Assembly: GCA_937895825.1 (NCBI GenBank)
Contig: CALBKP010000056.1
Coordinates: 1-13,481, forward strand
Reading direction: 5' to 3'
Source of the DNA: an uncultured Alistipes sp.
GTDB lineage: Bacteria > Bacteroidota > Bacteroidia > Bacteroidales > Rikenellaceae
DNA: 13,481 nt
The notes below the pieces were generated by a model, which ran no database searches, had not been told where the DNA came from, and saw nothing but the letters and a program-made list of their open reading frames with translations. The position numbers and the translations under genes were made by a program. The first letter of the stretch is position 1; each line of letters opens with the position of its first letter. This document shows positions 1 to 7,874 of this stretch, piece by piece.

Positions 1-415
1 GGAACCCTCGAATTACCCGATATACAATTCCCAAAAGCAATATCGACAAAACAAATACCGCCACCATTGAGATACACAACATCACTTTGCGCACGTTGTT
101 AGCGGGAGTGTCAATCTCATAATTACCTTCGGTTGCGTAGATTAGATATTGCGACGGCTCGGCCACAATGGCAGGGGAATCCTCGGTTGCTGCGCGGAGG
201 ATGGTCGGAGCGCATAACTGCTGCTCGCCCTCACTAAGCATATAACTTGGACGGCGAACATCCATCGTGCCGACAAGCGTAACCTTATCGGTCGTGCGCC
301 AATCCTCGTCAATCACAACATGCAGGACCGAAAGAATCAAATCGGGCAGTAACATCAAACATACCAAAACGAACAGAGCAATCACTCGTTTCTGGGTGGA
401 TTTTGAAATCTTCAT
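1..415 (-). CDS. Partial small membrane protein, DUF2975-like (C-terminus beyond left edge)
   Basis: An open frame of 138 codons runs from an ATG at 415 leftwards off the window with no stop, so the gene is incomplete. The visible product starts MKISKSTQKRVIALF, has a first membrane helix at about residues 10-32, then a hydrophilic extracytoplasmic stretch of about 80 residues (33-108), then a second helix at about 109-131 followed by positive residues (YRVIRGF). This resembles DUF2975 membrane proteins of Bacteroidales, which have about four helices and often lie next to a small Cro/C1-type regulator gene; such a neighbour would lie outside the window. A near-consensus Bacteroidetes promoter stands about 60 bases upstream, which supports both the gene and its start. 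That the frame is a gene is fairly sure; the family call is a weak inference from size, topology and remembered similarity, and no function is known. Confidence 0.7.
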   Translation of the reverse strand, partial: MKISKSTQKRVIALFVLVCLMLLPDLILSVLHVVIDEDWRTTDKVTLVGTMDVRRPSYMLSEGEQQLCAPTILRAATEDSPAIVAEPSQYLIYATEGNYEIDTPANNVRKVMLCISMVAVFVLSILLLGIVYRVIRGF

Positions 416-477
416 AGCATAATGGTTTTAATGGTTGATAATACTATTTCATTAATAATTTATCGTTAATCGTTATG

Positions 478-508
478 CAAAGGTAGCAACAAATTCTGAA
501 ATTACAAA
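478..508 (-). promoter_or_regulatory. Bacteroidetes-type promoter for the left-edge membrane protein gene
   Basis: On the minus strand a perfect -33 box TTTG (505-508) is separated by exactly 19 bases from a perfect -7 box TACCTTTG (478-485), matching the TTTG / TAnnTTTG consensus of the Bacteroidetes primary sigma factor. Transcription should start near 471, giving a leader of about 55 bases before the ATG at 415. The leader is AT-rich and has no clear Shine-Dalgarno sequence, as is usual in this phylum. Confidence 0.75.
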
Positions 509-866
509 CTTTTTCATTAATTATTTAATGTTTATCATTAATTTTCATATGAAGTATAGGTTGCCTTGAGAGATGCCATCTACTGAAAGTGTACAGCATA
601 AGTACTTGTAATACTCAATAAAATAAGCCCAATACATCGGAAATAATGAGACAATTTTACACATAAACCGTTTTGTATCTGTCTGAATAAGAGGTTCAGG
701 TAAAAATTAAGGACAAAAGCATAATCAATAATTATCAAGAGTAAGAGTGGTAAACTAAGTTTAAGCATAGTTTATCTCCAAGATATGGCATAATATATAG
801 TTCAGTTTATAGTTAGCATAACCTCGAACAATGTGAGTTCTTTAAGTCATTCTCGAAAACCTAAAG
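509..866. other. AT-rich intergenic spacer, no supported gene
   Basis: This stretch lies between two divergent promoters. It is clearly more AT-rich than the flanking genes. It contains a 62-codon minus-strand frame (580-768) whose hydrophobic product is what AT-rich DNA yields by chance. That frame has a GGAG seven bases before its ATG but no recognisable promoter and no similarity I can name, so I do not call it a gene. Two of three CATTAAT words near the left promoter lie here (515-521, 536-542). I see no tRNA, terminator or longer repeat. Confidence 0.6.
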
Positions 867-897
867 TTGAACATTTCACAAATAGTTTGTATCTTTG
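867..897 (+). promoter_or_regulatory. Bacteroidetes-type promoter for the MscS-family gene
   Basis: TTGA (867-870), a 19-base spacer, then TATCTTTG (890-897), a perfect TAnnTTTG -7 box. Predicted initiation near 904 leaves a short leader of about 20 bases before the ATG at 925. The leader contains an out-of-frame ATG at 914 that opens a four-codon frame (MYDR) whose stop overlaps the real start as ATGA. Confidence 0.7.
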
Positions 898-924
898 TAC
901 TGATTAACTAAAAATGTACGACAG

Positions 925-3339
925 ATGAAGAGGTTATCATACTATTTTATAGTCGCATTAGTTCTCCTATTCCATGCGCTTCCGGCACATGCCGTGCTCA
1001 AGGGTTACAGCCTCAATGAGACGGTGGTGATGCTTAGCTCGGAGTTAGAGGTATTTGCCAAGCAGGTAGATACGATGCATGCTGACTTTATGAAGGCGCG
1101 CGATGACTACAAGGCTGAGTTGCAGGAGTTCAGCCGAGAGATGGCCTCGGCAAAGTTGAGCCTCTTCTCGCAGCAGGAGCAGTATGTTTTCGGTAATGCC
1201 TACGCCTCGGAGGTGGCTCAGAGGTTGTGCGACGACTTTTATGGTCGAAGCCTACCGATAAACCTTTGGAAGACAACCTACGAGCGCACGCTGTCGCGTT
1301 GCCAGCAGTTGCATAAGACCCTATCCGAGATTAACCCCGAGTTGCTGGATGCTTCGGCAAGGCGTAGTCGTAACGAGGGACTCGCGTATATTGATCAGGT
1401 GCTTGCCAGCCTTAACACCTGGCATGACCATATAATAGATGACCTCGATAAATATGAGGCGTTAGCAGCTGAGGTCGATGCTCTACAGAGTGACATTGAC
1501 AACAACTACAACTACATCCTTAACTCAATGTTGCTCACCCCCGATAAGCAGCCCACACACAAGGTATTTAGCGATAATTTCGCCTCAAACTGGAGCTCGT
1601 TCAAGAATACCGTAGTAGGTATCTTTGGCGAATCGCACTACTACGGCTGGGAGTTTCAGGATAAGTGGAATGCCGAGGCACTGTTTATCATCCTCGCTGG
1701 CGTGATAGCCTTTGTCCTGGGTGTTGTATTCGCTATTTTAGCGCTATATTGCGGATGGATAAAGAGGTGGAAGCTCATGGATAGCCACCCCGTGATATTC
1801 TCGATATTCTGCGGTTGGAATGCTGTGACGATTACCTACTTTGTCATCAGGGTTGCAGTTACGTCTAACCCCTTCTTCGCCTCGGCATTAAACCTCGTTA
1901 TTGAGCTCTGTGTGATGTACGTTATGCTGAACTTCAGTGTACTTCTTCGCGTGAAGAGCGACCAGCTTATCCCTACGATCCTTGCTTACATGCCCACTGT
2001 CGTGCTCTCGGCCATAATCTTCCTCTTCCGACTGCTGTTGGTCGATATAAACGTTGTGCGCATAGCCTATCCCGTAACGCTGCTTGTCCTTATCGTGGCG
2101 CAGATATTTATCATCATGCGTCTACATCGTAAGTTGTTGCCGCTCGATAGATATGTAAGCATCCTCGCCGTAGTGCTCTTTTCTATATGTTTCGTGATGA
2201 ACTTCTGGGGTTACTACTACCTCTCGGTATATGTCGCATTGGCCTGGGCTATATTTATCATCGGCCACCTTGTGCTGTCGTGCTTCTACAACTACCTCTA
2301 TCGCGTAGAGCACCGTTGCAAGAGTGGGGATGAGGATACCTATAAACGCTCGTGGATGCCGTTTACGTTCAAGTGGTTATTCAAGCCCATGTCGTTGATT
2401 ATTGTGTTATTGGTATGTACGTTGGAGTGTGTTCATGTCTTCAATATCAATGAGTGGTTTAACGGCCTATTTGACTACATGTTTGTCAATTTTCCCGACA
2501 TCGTCTGTATCTCTGCAAGGCGCGTGTTCTTTATCATCATTAGCGCAATACTTACCAACTACTTTATCTATCTTGTAAACTATCTTCTCAGGATTCGTTA
2601 TCACGAGAAGGCCGATGTCGGTGCTATCAACCTTGCCCGTAACATCTTTGCTATTATGGTGTGGGGTGTGTATGTGATTCTTGCTCTGGCCTACGTCGAG
2701 GTTAACTATATCGGTATCTTGGCAGCATTGGGTGGCTTTGCCATAGGTCTTGGTGTGGCATTGCGCGATACGTTTGACTGCCTGCTCTGCGGTATTATCC
2801 TTATGATGGGACGAATAAAGATTGGCGACTACGTCGAGATTGGGAATAGTTATCGTGGTAAGGTCATTGATATACAATACCGCACAACGCTTATCGAAAC
2901 GGATGATGGCGCTGTTATCTCGGTGTTCAACACGCAGTTCTTCGACAAGGACTTTAGAAATTTGAGTTACACGGGCGACTACCAGCGACTCCACATCGCC
3001 TTCAGGGTGCAGAAGGAGATTGACACGGTAAAGGTGCGTGAGATGCTTGCCAAGGCACTCGCCGAAAAGGTGCCCGAGATTGCTAAGCATCCTGCCCCGA
3101 TAATCCTCTTTGGATCAAGCGACAGCTACCATATCAACATGATTGCTCAGGTGTGGATGTCGGTCTACGACTACGATGAGGGAATATCTAACGTGAAGGA
3201 GACGCTCTTCAACACACTCTTTGAGCATGGTCTAAGCGACATGAGTGTTGAGTCGCGCGTAATCTTTACGAAGGGCATCATGGATGTAAAGGAGGCAAGT
3301 ATATATATCCCAAATGGTATAAAGAGGATTGACGAGTAG
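925..3339 (+). CDS. MscS-family mechanosensitive ion channel with periplasmic helical domain
   Basis: An 804-residue inner-membrane channel expected to open under membrane tension and release solutes during hypo-osmotic shock. Residues 1-23 form a signal peptide ending AHA. Residues 24-250 are a mainly helical, coiled-coil-like extracytoplasmic region containing several cysteines. From about 253 to 625 there are roughly ten or eleven membrane helices. The diagnostic MscS core starts near 593: a Gly/Ala-rich pore helix (LAALGGFAIGLGVALRDTF, about 599-617), then the beta domain from 633 (IGDYVEIG, RGKVIDIQYRTTLIETDDG) and a C-terminal alpha/beta domain to 804. E. coli MscS has 286 residues and three helices, so this belongs to the large MscK/MscM-like architecture. 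The usual IPNS-like motif after the beta domain is replaced by SVFNTQFF. It has its own promoter and is followed by a separately promoted gene, so it is probably monocistronic. The family is certain; gating and ion preference cannot be read from sequence. Confidence 0.9.
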   Translation: MKRLSYYFIVALVLLFHALPAHAVLKGYSLNETVVMLSSELEVFAKQVDTMHADFMKARDDYKAELQEFSREMASAKLSLFSQQEQYVFGNAYASEVAQRLCDDFYGRSLPINLWKTTYERTLSRCQQLHKTLSEINPELLDASARRSRNEGLAYIDQVLASLNTWHDHIIDDLDKYEALAAEVDALQSDIDNNYNYILNSMLLTPDKQPTHKVFSDNFASNWSSFKNTVVGIFGESHYYGWEFQDKWNAEALFIILAGVIAFVLGVVFAILALYCGWIKRWKLMDSHPVIFSIFCGWNAVTITYFVIRVAVTSNPFFASALNLVIELCVMYVMLNFSVLLRVKSDQLIPTILAYMPTVVLSAIIFLFRLLLVDINVVRIAYPVTLLVLIVAQIFIIMRLHRKLLPLDRYVSILAVVLFSICFVMNFWGYYYLSVYVALAWAIFIIGHLVLSCFYNYLYRVEHRCKSGDEDTYKRSWMPFTFKWLFKPMSLIIVLLVCTLECVHVFNINEWFNGLFDYMFVNFPDIVCISARRVFFIIISAILTNYFIYLVNYLLRIRYHEKADVGAINLARNIFAIMVWGVYVILALAYVEVNYIGILAALGGFAIGLGVALRDTFDCLLCGIILMMGRIKIGDYVEIGNSYRGKVIDIQYRTTLIETDDGAVISVFNTQFFDKDFRNLSYTGDYQRLHIAFRVQKEIDTVKVREMLAKALAEKVPEIAKHPAPIILFGSSDSYHINMIAQVWMSVYDYDEGISNVKETLFNTLFEHGLSDMSVESRVIFTKGIMDVKEASIYIPNGIKRIDE

Positions 3340-3380
3340 CACGTGTCCCTGTCGCTGATGACGAGTATCGTGCTCGGTTA

Positions 3381-3411
3381 TTTCCCGAATCCAGATTAAT
3401 GATTACCTTTG
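3381..3411 (+). promoter_or_regulatory. Bacteroidetes-type promoter for queD-polA
   Basis: TTTC (3381-3384), 19 bases, then a perfect TACCTTTG -7 box (3404-3411). Initiation would be near 3418, about 40 bases before the ATG of queD at 3457. The GTG at 3427 that could extend queD by ten codons would lie only about nine bases into the transcript, which argues for the downstream ATG. Confidence 0.65.
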
Positions 3412-3456
3412 TGGTATTAGATAAGAGTGAATTATAACTTTCAAAATAAGAATATT

Positions 3457-3909
3457 ATGTCGGTAATAAGACTAACTAAGGAGTTTAGCTTCGAGGCTGC
3501 GCATATGTTAGAGGGTTACGATGGCCTCTGTCGCGAGATTCATGGCCACTCGTATCGCCTCTTTGTCACGGTCAAGGGTGAGCCCGTGAACGATCCTACG
3601 TCGCCAAAGCTCGGTATGGTTATGGACTTCGGCATCCTCAAGCACATTGTTAATGAGCAGATTGTCGACCGCCTTGACCACGCCTTTATGATGCGCCGCA
3701 CGGAGAATAGCGAGGAGGTGCTCTTGGCTCTTGGTGGCAGCTTCTCGAAGGTGGTGCTCACCGACTATCAGCCTACGTGTGAGAATATGCTTGCCGACTT
3801 TGCCGAGAGGCTGCTCGGTGCTCTACCTGAGGAGGTGGAGCTATGCTCGCTTAAGCTGCATGAGACGGCAACATCGTTTGCCGAGTGGTACGCCTCGGAT
3901 AATTTCTAA
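3457..3909 (+). CDS. queD: 6-carboxy-5,6,7,8-tetrahydropterin synthase (QueD/PTPS family)
   Basis: A 150-residue cytosolic zinc enzyme that converts 7,8-dihydroneopterin triphosphate to 6-carboxytetrahydropterin, the second step towards preQ0 and queuosine in tRNA. Zinc ligands H16, H29 and H31 are present (AAH, HGH), with catalytic C25 (GLCREIHGH), the GMVMDF segment at 53-58, the catalytic D74-H75 pair (LDH), the PTCEN motif and the late LHET glutamate. Length fits bacterial QueD of about 120-150 residues. I chose the ATG at 3457; an in-frame GTG at 3427 would add ten residues with no conservation (NYNFQNKNI). The stop is immediately followed by the polA start, so the two are co-transcribed and probably translationally coupled. 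No other queuosine gene is in the window. Assignment to QueD rather than a eukaryotic-type PTPS follows from the motif pattern and is fairly secure. Confidence 0.88.
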   Translation: MSVIRLTKEFSFEAAHMLEGYDGLCREIHGHSYRLFVTVKGEPVNDPTSPKLGMVMDFGILKHIVNEQIVDRLDHAFMMRRTENSEEVLLALGGSFSKVVLTDYQPTCENMLADFAERLLGALPEEVELCSLKLHETATSFAEWYASDNF

Positions 3910-6795
3910 ATGGCCTACATTATGCGTAAGACCCTATATCTTATTGATGCTTATGCATTGATATTCAAGTATTATTATGCCTTTATGGGCCGCCCGATGC
4001 GTAACCGCAATGGACTGAATACATCGGTGGTCTTTGGCTTTACGAAGTTCCTGCGCGACATCCTGCGTCGCGAGAAACCCGACCTTATCGGCGTGGCATT
4101 CGACCCCCCAGGTGGTTGTTTCCGCCGAGAGATCTTCCCAGAGTATAAGGCTAACCGTCCACCTACGCCCGAGGATATCAAGCTATCGGTGCCCTATGTT
4201 AAGCGTCTGCTGGAGGCTATGAATATCCCTATCTTGGAGGTTGCTGGCTATGAGGCCGACGATGTTATCGGTACACTCTCGAAGCGTGGTGCGGCGGCGG
4301 GATATAGCGTCTTTATGGTTACACCCGACAAGGATTACGGTCAGCTTGTAGATGATAACTGCGTGATATATAGGCAGAAGGGTGACGAGCGCGAGATTGT
4401 TGATCGTGCTGCTATCGAGGCCAAGTATGGCTTCTCAGATCCTATATATGTGCGCGATATGTTGGCCTTGTGGGGCGACTCCTCGGATAACATCCCTGGT
4501 GTCCCAGGCATTGGCGAGAAGGGTGCAACGAAGCTTGTGAAGGAGTGGGGTACTGCCGAGAATATCCTTGCTAATGCAGATAAGATTGGTGGCAAGACGG
4601 GTAAGAACATTGCAGAATGGGGCGATAAACTGCTGCTTGCCAAGGAGCTTACGACCATTCGCCTTGATGTCCCTATTGAGTTGGATGAGGGGGCGTTGGC
4701 TGTCTGTCAACCTAACTATACGCTGCTGCGCGGCCTCTATGCCGAGCTTAACTTTTCTTCGTTCTTGCGCGACTTGGAGAATGTTGCTGTCGAGGAGGCT
4801 GTGCGCGAGGGGCCTAAGCAAGAGCCGCAGATACAGCTTCAGGAGGTGGCACGTGCCAAGGCTGCCGAGAAGCGCAGAGCAAGTCTCGAGGGGCAGGGCG
4901 ACCTCTTTGCAATGATGTCGGCACCAGTGCCCGAGCCTCTGGTCGTCGTTGACGAGACTGTGGAGGTTGCTGATGTGGGTATGCGTAATATCACGAACAC
5001 TCCACACGACTACCGCACGATTCATAACGTCGATGAGCTCAGCGAGCTATGTAGCTACCTTGCTGGATTCAAGGAGTTCTGCTTCGATACCGAGACTACG
5101 GGCATTGACCCTATAACGTGCTCAATTGTAGGCATGTCATTCGCTGCCGAGCCATTCAAGGCGTGGTATCTGCCGTTCCCGTCGGATGCCGCAGTGCGTA
5201 CGAGCTATATAGAGGTGCTTAAGCCGCTCTTTGCTAATCGGGACATCGCAAAGATTGGTCAGAATATTAAGTTCGACCTGATGATTCTTAAGGGTTTGGG
5301 CATTGATGTTCGCGGTAGAAAGATCGACACGATGCTTCTGCACTACCTTATCGACGCTGAGTCGCGTCACAATATGAATTTCCTCGCGGAGCGTTACTTG
5401 GAGTACGAGCCCATCGCCATCGAGGCGCTCATTGGCAAGGGTGCTAAGCAACTGACGATGGATATGGTTGGTGTTGAGCGTGTTGCGGAGTATGCAGCAG
5501 AGGACGCTGACGTTACGCTAAGACTTAAACACGCCCTGTATCCAGAGGTCGAGAAGCTCGGTATGGTGGAGCTATATTTCAATGTAGAGGAGCCTATGAT
5601 AGATGTACTTGCAGCTATGGAGTTGCAGGGCGTGCGTATCAACTCTGATAAGTTGCGTGAATACTCGTTAGTACTTCGCGAGTTGTTGCAGCGGTTGGAG
5701 TCGGAGGTGCGCACGATGGCCAATGAGCCAGAACTTAATATCAACTCATCGCGACAACTCGGCGAGGTTCTTTTCGGTAAGCTACGTATCACGGAGAAGC
5801 CTAAGATGACTAAGTCGAAGCAGTTCTCTACCGAGGAGGAGTATTTACAGGGCTTTGCTCACGATTTCCCAATAGTTGGTAAGGTGCTGGAGTATCGTGG
5901 TGTTAAGAAGCTACTTTCTACCTATGTCGATGCGTTGCCCGAGCTTGTTAACCGCATATCTGGTAGGATTCATACGTCGTATAATCAGGCTGTTACGGCT
6001 ACGGGTAGATTGTCTTCAACTAATCCGAATTTGCAGAATATACCTATTCGTGATAGCTTGGGTAAACCCATCCGTGAGGCCTTTGTTGCCTCGGATGACG
6101 ACCACGTGTTGGTTGCTGCCGACTACTCGCAGATTGAACTTCGCCTTATGGCGCACCTTAGTGGCGATGAGGCGTTGATTGAGGCTTTCAAGCGTGGCGA
6201 TGATATTCATTCAGCCACTGCGGCGCGACTTTTTCATAAGGGCACTGACGAGGTATCGTCCGACGAGCGACGTAGGGCAAAGACGGCGAATTTCGGTATT
6301 ATCTATGGCATATCGGCATTTGGCCTTGCTCAGCGTCTGGATATCCCTAACCGTGAGGCCAAGGAGCTTATCGAGAGCTACTTTGCATCATATCCTGCGG
6401 TCAAGCAATATATGGATGGAGCTATTCAGTCGGCTACAGAGACTGGTTACGTAGAGACAATGTTTGGACGCCGTCGTCTGTTGCGCGATATCAAGTCGTC
6501 TAATCGAACGGTACGTGGTATTGCCGAGCGTAATGCTATCAATGCCCCGATTCAGGGCTCTGCCGCTGATATAATGAAGTTGGCGATGATTGAGATTGCC
6601 CGCCGCTTCGAGGCTGAGGGTATACAATCGAAGATGATTATGCAGGTACACGATGAGGTTGTGATTGACACTCTGCGTTCGGAGCTTGACCGTGTAAAGC
6701 GAATTGTTAAAGAGGCGATGGAGAGTGTAGCTAACTTGAAAGTGCCGCTTATAGCCGAGGTTAATAGTGCTGACAACTGGCTTGCTGCCCATTAG
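3910..6795 (+). CDS. polA: DNA polymerase I
   Basis: A 961-residue family A polymerase for Okazaki fragment processing and gap filling in repair. The N-terminal 5'-3' nuclease (about 1-290) has LIDAYALIF, EADDVIG, TPDKDYGQL and GDSSDNIPGVPGIGEKGA. The proofreading domain (about 370-560) keeps all exo motifs: FDTETTGID (D393, E395), IGQNIKFD, and YAAEDADVTLRL, so 3'-5' exonuclease activity should be retained. The polymerase domain (about 600-961) has motif A DYSQIELRL (D738), motif B with R787, K791, F795 and Y799, and motif C QVHDEVV (H914, D915, E916). F795 aligns with E. coli F762, which disfavours dideoxynucleotides. Length is close to E. coli Pol I (928). The ATG abuts the queD stop (TAA then ATG). 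A second in-frame ATG at 3922 would give MRKTLYLIDAY and fits homologous N-termini equally well, so the start is uncertain by four codons. Confidence 0.97.
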   Translation: MAYIMRKTLYLIDAYALIFKYYYAFMGRPMRNRNGLNTSVVFGFTKFLRDILRREKPDLIGVAFDPPGGCFRREIFPEYKANRPPTPEDIKLSVPYVKRLLEAMNIPILEVAGYEADDVIGTLSKRGAAAGYSVFMVTPDKDYGQLVDDNCVIYRQKGDEREIVDRAAIEAKYGFSDPIYVRDMLALWGDSSDNIPGVPGIGEKGATKLVKEWGTAENILANADKIGGKTGKNIAEWGDKLLLAKELTTIRLDVPIELDEGALAVCQPNYTLLRGLYAELNFSSFLRDLENVAVEEAVREGPKQEPQIQLQEVARAKAAEKRRASLEGQGDLFAMMSAPVPEPLVVVDETVEVADVGMRNITNTPHDYRTIHNVDELSELCSYLAGFKEFCFDTETTGIDPITCSIVGMSFAAEPFKAWYLPFPSDAAVRTSYIEVLKPLFANRDIAKIGQNIKFDLMILKGLGIDVRGRKIDTMLLHYLIDAESRHNMNFLAERYLEYEPIAIEALIGKGAKQLTMDMVGVERVAEYAAEDADVTLRLKHALYPEVEKLGMVELYFNVEEPMIDVLAAMELQGVRINSDKLREYSLVLRELLQRLESEVRTMANEPELNINSSRQLGEVLFGKLRITEKPKMTKSKQFSTEEEYLQGFAHDFPIVGKVLEYRGVKKLLSTYVDALPELVNRISGRIHTSYNQAVTATGRLSSTNPNLQNIPIRDSLGKPIREAFVASDDDHVLVAADYSQIELRLMAHLSGDEALIEAFKRGDDIHSATAARLFHKGTDEVSSDERRRAKTANFGIIYGISAFGLAQRLDIPNREAKELIESYFASYPAVKQYMDGAIQSATETGYVETMFGRRRLLRDIKSSNRTVRGIAERNAINAPIQGSAADIMKLAMIEIARRFEAEGIQSKMIMQVHDEVVIDTLRSELDRVKRIVKEAMESVANLKVPLIAEVNSADNWLAAH

Positions 6796-6888
6796 TTGTC
6801 CTTTGTTTAGAATAGTTTTTAATATGTGTGGTCTATGTCGATTTGGTTTAGCATAGGACTTGCTTATATATGTATAAAAATTTTTAGC

Positions 6889-6919
6889 TTGACAATTACG
6901 ATATTTTATTGTACTTTTG
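6889..6919 (+). promoter_or_regulatory. Promoter for superoxide reductase gene
   Basis: TTGA (6889-6892), 19 bases, then TACTTTTG (6912-6919), a perfect TAnnTTTG -7 box. Initiation near 6926 gives a leader of about 36 bases rich in A (attaaaagtaaaagtat) before the ATG at 6962. The gene is therefore transcribed independently of polA. No palindromic operator is obvious. Confidence 0.7.
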
Positions 6920-6961
6920 CAGTGACATAATAACTAAGTTAACAATTAAAAGTAAAAGTAT

Positions 6962-7336
6962 ATGGCAACGAAATTTTATAAATGTAACATCTGTGGTAAT
7001 GTAATTCATAAGGTTGTGGACTCGAAGGTTCCGGTTGTCTGCTGTGGTCAGAAGATGGAGGAGCTTGTTCCCAACACCGTTGATGCCAGTGGCGAGAAGC
7101 ATCTACCTGTAGTGACGCTACTTGGTGATGGCCGTATCAGGGTAGATGTTGGCAGTGTGCCGCATCCGATGACAGATGAGCACCATATCGCCTTCATCTA
7201 TGTAGAGACTGAGAATGGTGGTATTCGTGTTGACCTTAAGGATCAGCCCTCGGCAGAGATATTTATTGGCGATAGTAAACCTATGGCCGTCTACGAGTAT
7301 TGCAATCTTCATGGTTTGTGGAAGGCTGAGCTTTAG
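6962..7336 (+). CDS. dfx: Desulfoferrodoxin, two-iron superoxide reductase
   Basis: A 124-residue cytosolic non-haem iron enzyme that reduces superoxide to hydrogen peroxide without releasing oxygen, the typical superoxide defence of anaerobes; electrons usually come from rubredoxin-type donors. The N-terminal desulforedoxin domain binds the first iron through C8, C11, C27 and C28 (CNIC, VCCG). The catalytic domain has all ligands of the square-pyramidal Fe(His)4Cys site: H47 (GEKHLPV), H68 and H74 (SVPHPMTDEH), C114 and H117 (YCNLHG). E45 and K46, at the positions that assist catalysis in characterised enzymes, are kept. Length matches the Desulfovibrio protein (about 125). Because center I is complete, this is the 2Fe class and not the shorter 1Fe neelaredoxin class. 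It stands alone, with its own promoter and a strong terminator. The start is unambiguous. Confidence in family and chemistry is high. Confidence 0.95.
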   Translation: MATKFYKCNICGNVIHKVVDSKVPVVCCGQKMEELVPNTVDASGEKHLPVVTLLGDGRIRVDVGSVPHPMTDEHHIAFIYVETENGGIRVDLKDQPSAEIFIGDSKPMAVYEYCNLHGLWKAEL

Positions 7337-7357
7337 CCCTCTTCACATATATGTAAT

Positions 7358-7390
7358 AAACAGAGGCTCGCAAATAGCGAGCCTCTGTTT
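7358..7390. terminator. Bidirectional intrinsic terminator between dfx and exbD2
   Basis: A perfect 12-base inverted repeat, ACAGAGGCTCGC and GCGAGCCTCTGT, surrounds a five-base loop AAATA, and two further A/T pairs extend it to 14. The hairpin is GC-rich and ends in TTTT on the plus strand and TTTATTA on the minus strand. It sits between converging genes, 21 bases after the dfx stop and 20 bases after the exbD2 stop, so one structure probably ends both transcripts. Confidence 0.9.
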
Positions 7391-7410
7391 TCAAATGTTG
7401 GATACACCTA

Positions 7411-7872
7411 TTAGTTGTGTGTCTCAGCAGCGCGTGCTGCGTAAGCAATGTTGAGAGCCTCTGCCTTACGGAGCTCCTGCTTAACAGCAGTAAGCTTACC
7501 AACAGTTGCACCCTCATCAACACGAAGGTTAACCACGATCTCCTTAGGACCTACGCCCTTAGTTACCGTTGTTGCCGAGATAAAGTCTCGGATATCCTCT
7601 ACCTCACGGGTCTGGTCGTTGAGCTGAATCTTCAACGCATCCTCACCCTTAGCTGCGCCAAGGGGCTTACCCATCCAAATATTTACAAGATTCTTCTTGT
7701 CGAGCTCAGTGATCTCAATAGCCTCGGGCATCTGCACCGATACCAATGGATCTACCTCACGCATCGTTGTTGCTGCCATGAAGAAGAACAGAAGCATAAA
7801 CACGATGTCGGGAAGTGACGAAGTCGACATTGCGGGCACTTCACGCTTGCCCTTTTTTGCCATTACTGCCAT
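7411..7872 (-). CDS. exbD: ExbD/TolR-family biopolymer transport protein (second copy)
   Basis: A 153-residue inner-membrane protein, one of two ExbD-like subunits of a proton-driven energiser. A short basic cytoplasmic N-terminus (MAKKGKRE) precedes one membrane helix at about 20-37 carrying the essential proton-pathway aspartate D22 (SSLPDIVFMLLFF). The rest (about 38-153) is periplasmic, with the ExbD/TolR fold expected around 60-140. Length is near that of E. coli ExbD (141). It is the last gene of the operon: its ATG lies two bases after the exbD1 stop, and a bidirectional terminator follows 20 bases past its stop. An alternative start at M4 (7863) would leave the core unchanged. It differs markedly from the other ExbD in sequence and size, which suggests a mixed ExbD dimer or two separate roles, an inference. 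Confidence 0.9.
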   Translation of the reverse strand: MAVMAKKGKREVPAMSTSSLPDIVFMLLFFFMAATTMREVDPLVSVQMPEAIEITELDKKNLVNIWMGKPLGAAKGEDALKIQLNDQTREVEDIRDFISATTVTKGVGPKEIVVNLRVDEGATVGKLTAVKQELRKAEALNIAYAARAAETHN

Positions 7873-7874
7873 AA

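Noticed and set aside
580..768. 62-codon minus-strand frame with hydrophobic product and a GGAG seven bases before its ATG
   Set aside because: AT-rich DNA readily yields Leu/Ile/Phe-rich frames; no promoter, homology or membrane-protein design is evident, and translation here rarely depends on Shine-Dalgarno sequences.
2467..3090. 207-codon minus-strand frame inside the MscS-family gene
   Set aside because: It is antisense to the conserved MscS core; the sense frame carries clear family motifs, while the antisense product has none.
3427..3456. GTG start extending queD by ten residues
   Set aside because: The added residues are not conserved, and the GTG would lie about nine bases from the predicted transcript start; the ATG at 3457 fits family N-termini.
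4435..5025. 196-codon minus-strand frame inside polA
   Set aside because: Antisense to the polA 5'-3' nuclease and linker; a shadow of a strongly conserved gene with no recognisable motif.
6831..6859. Imperfect hairpin after polA (GTCTATG with CATAGGAC)
   Set aside because: The stem has a bulge and a 14-base loop, and no T-run follows, so it is not a credible intrinsic terminator.
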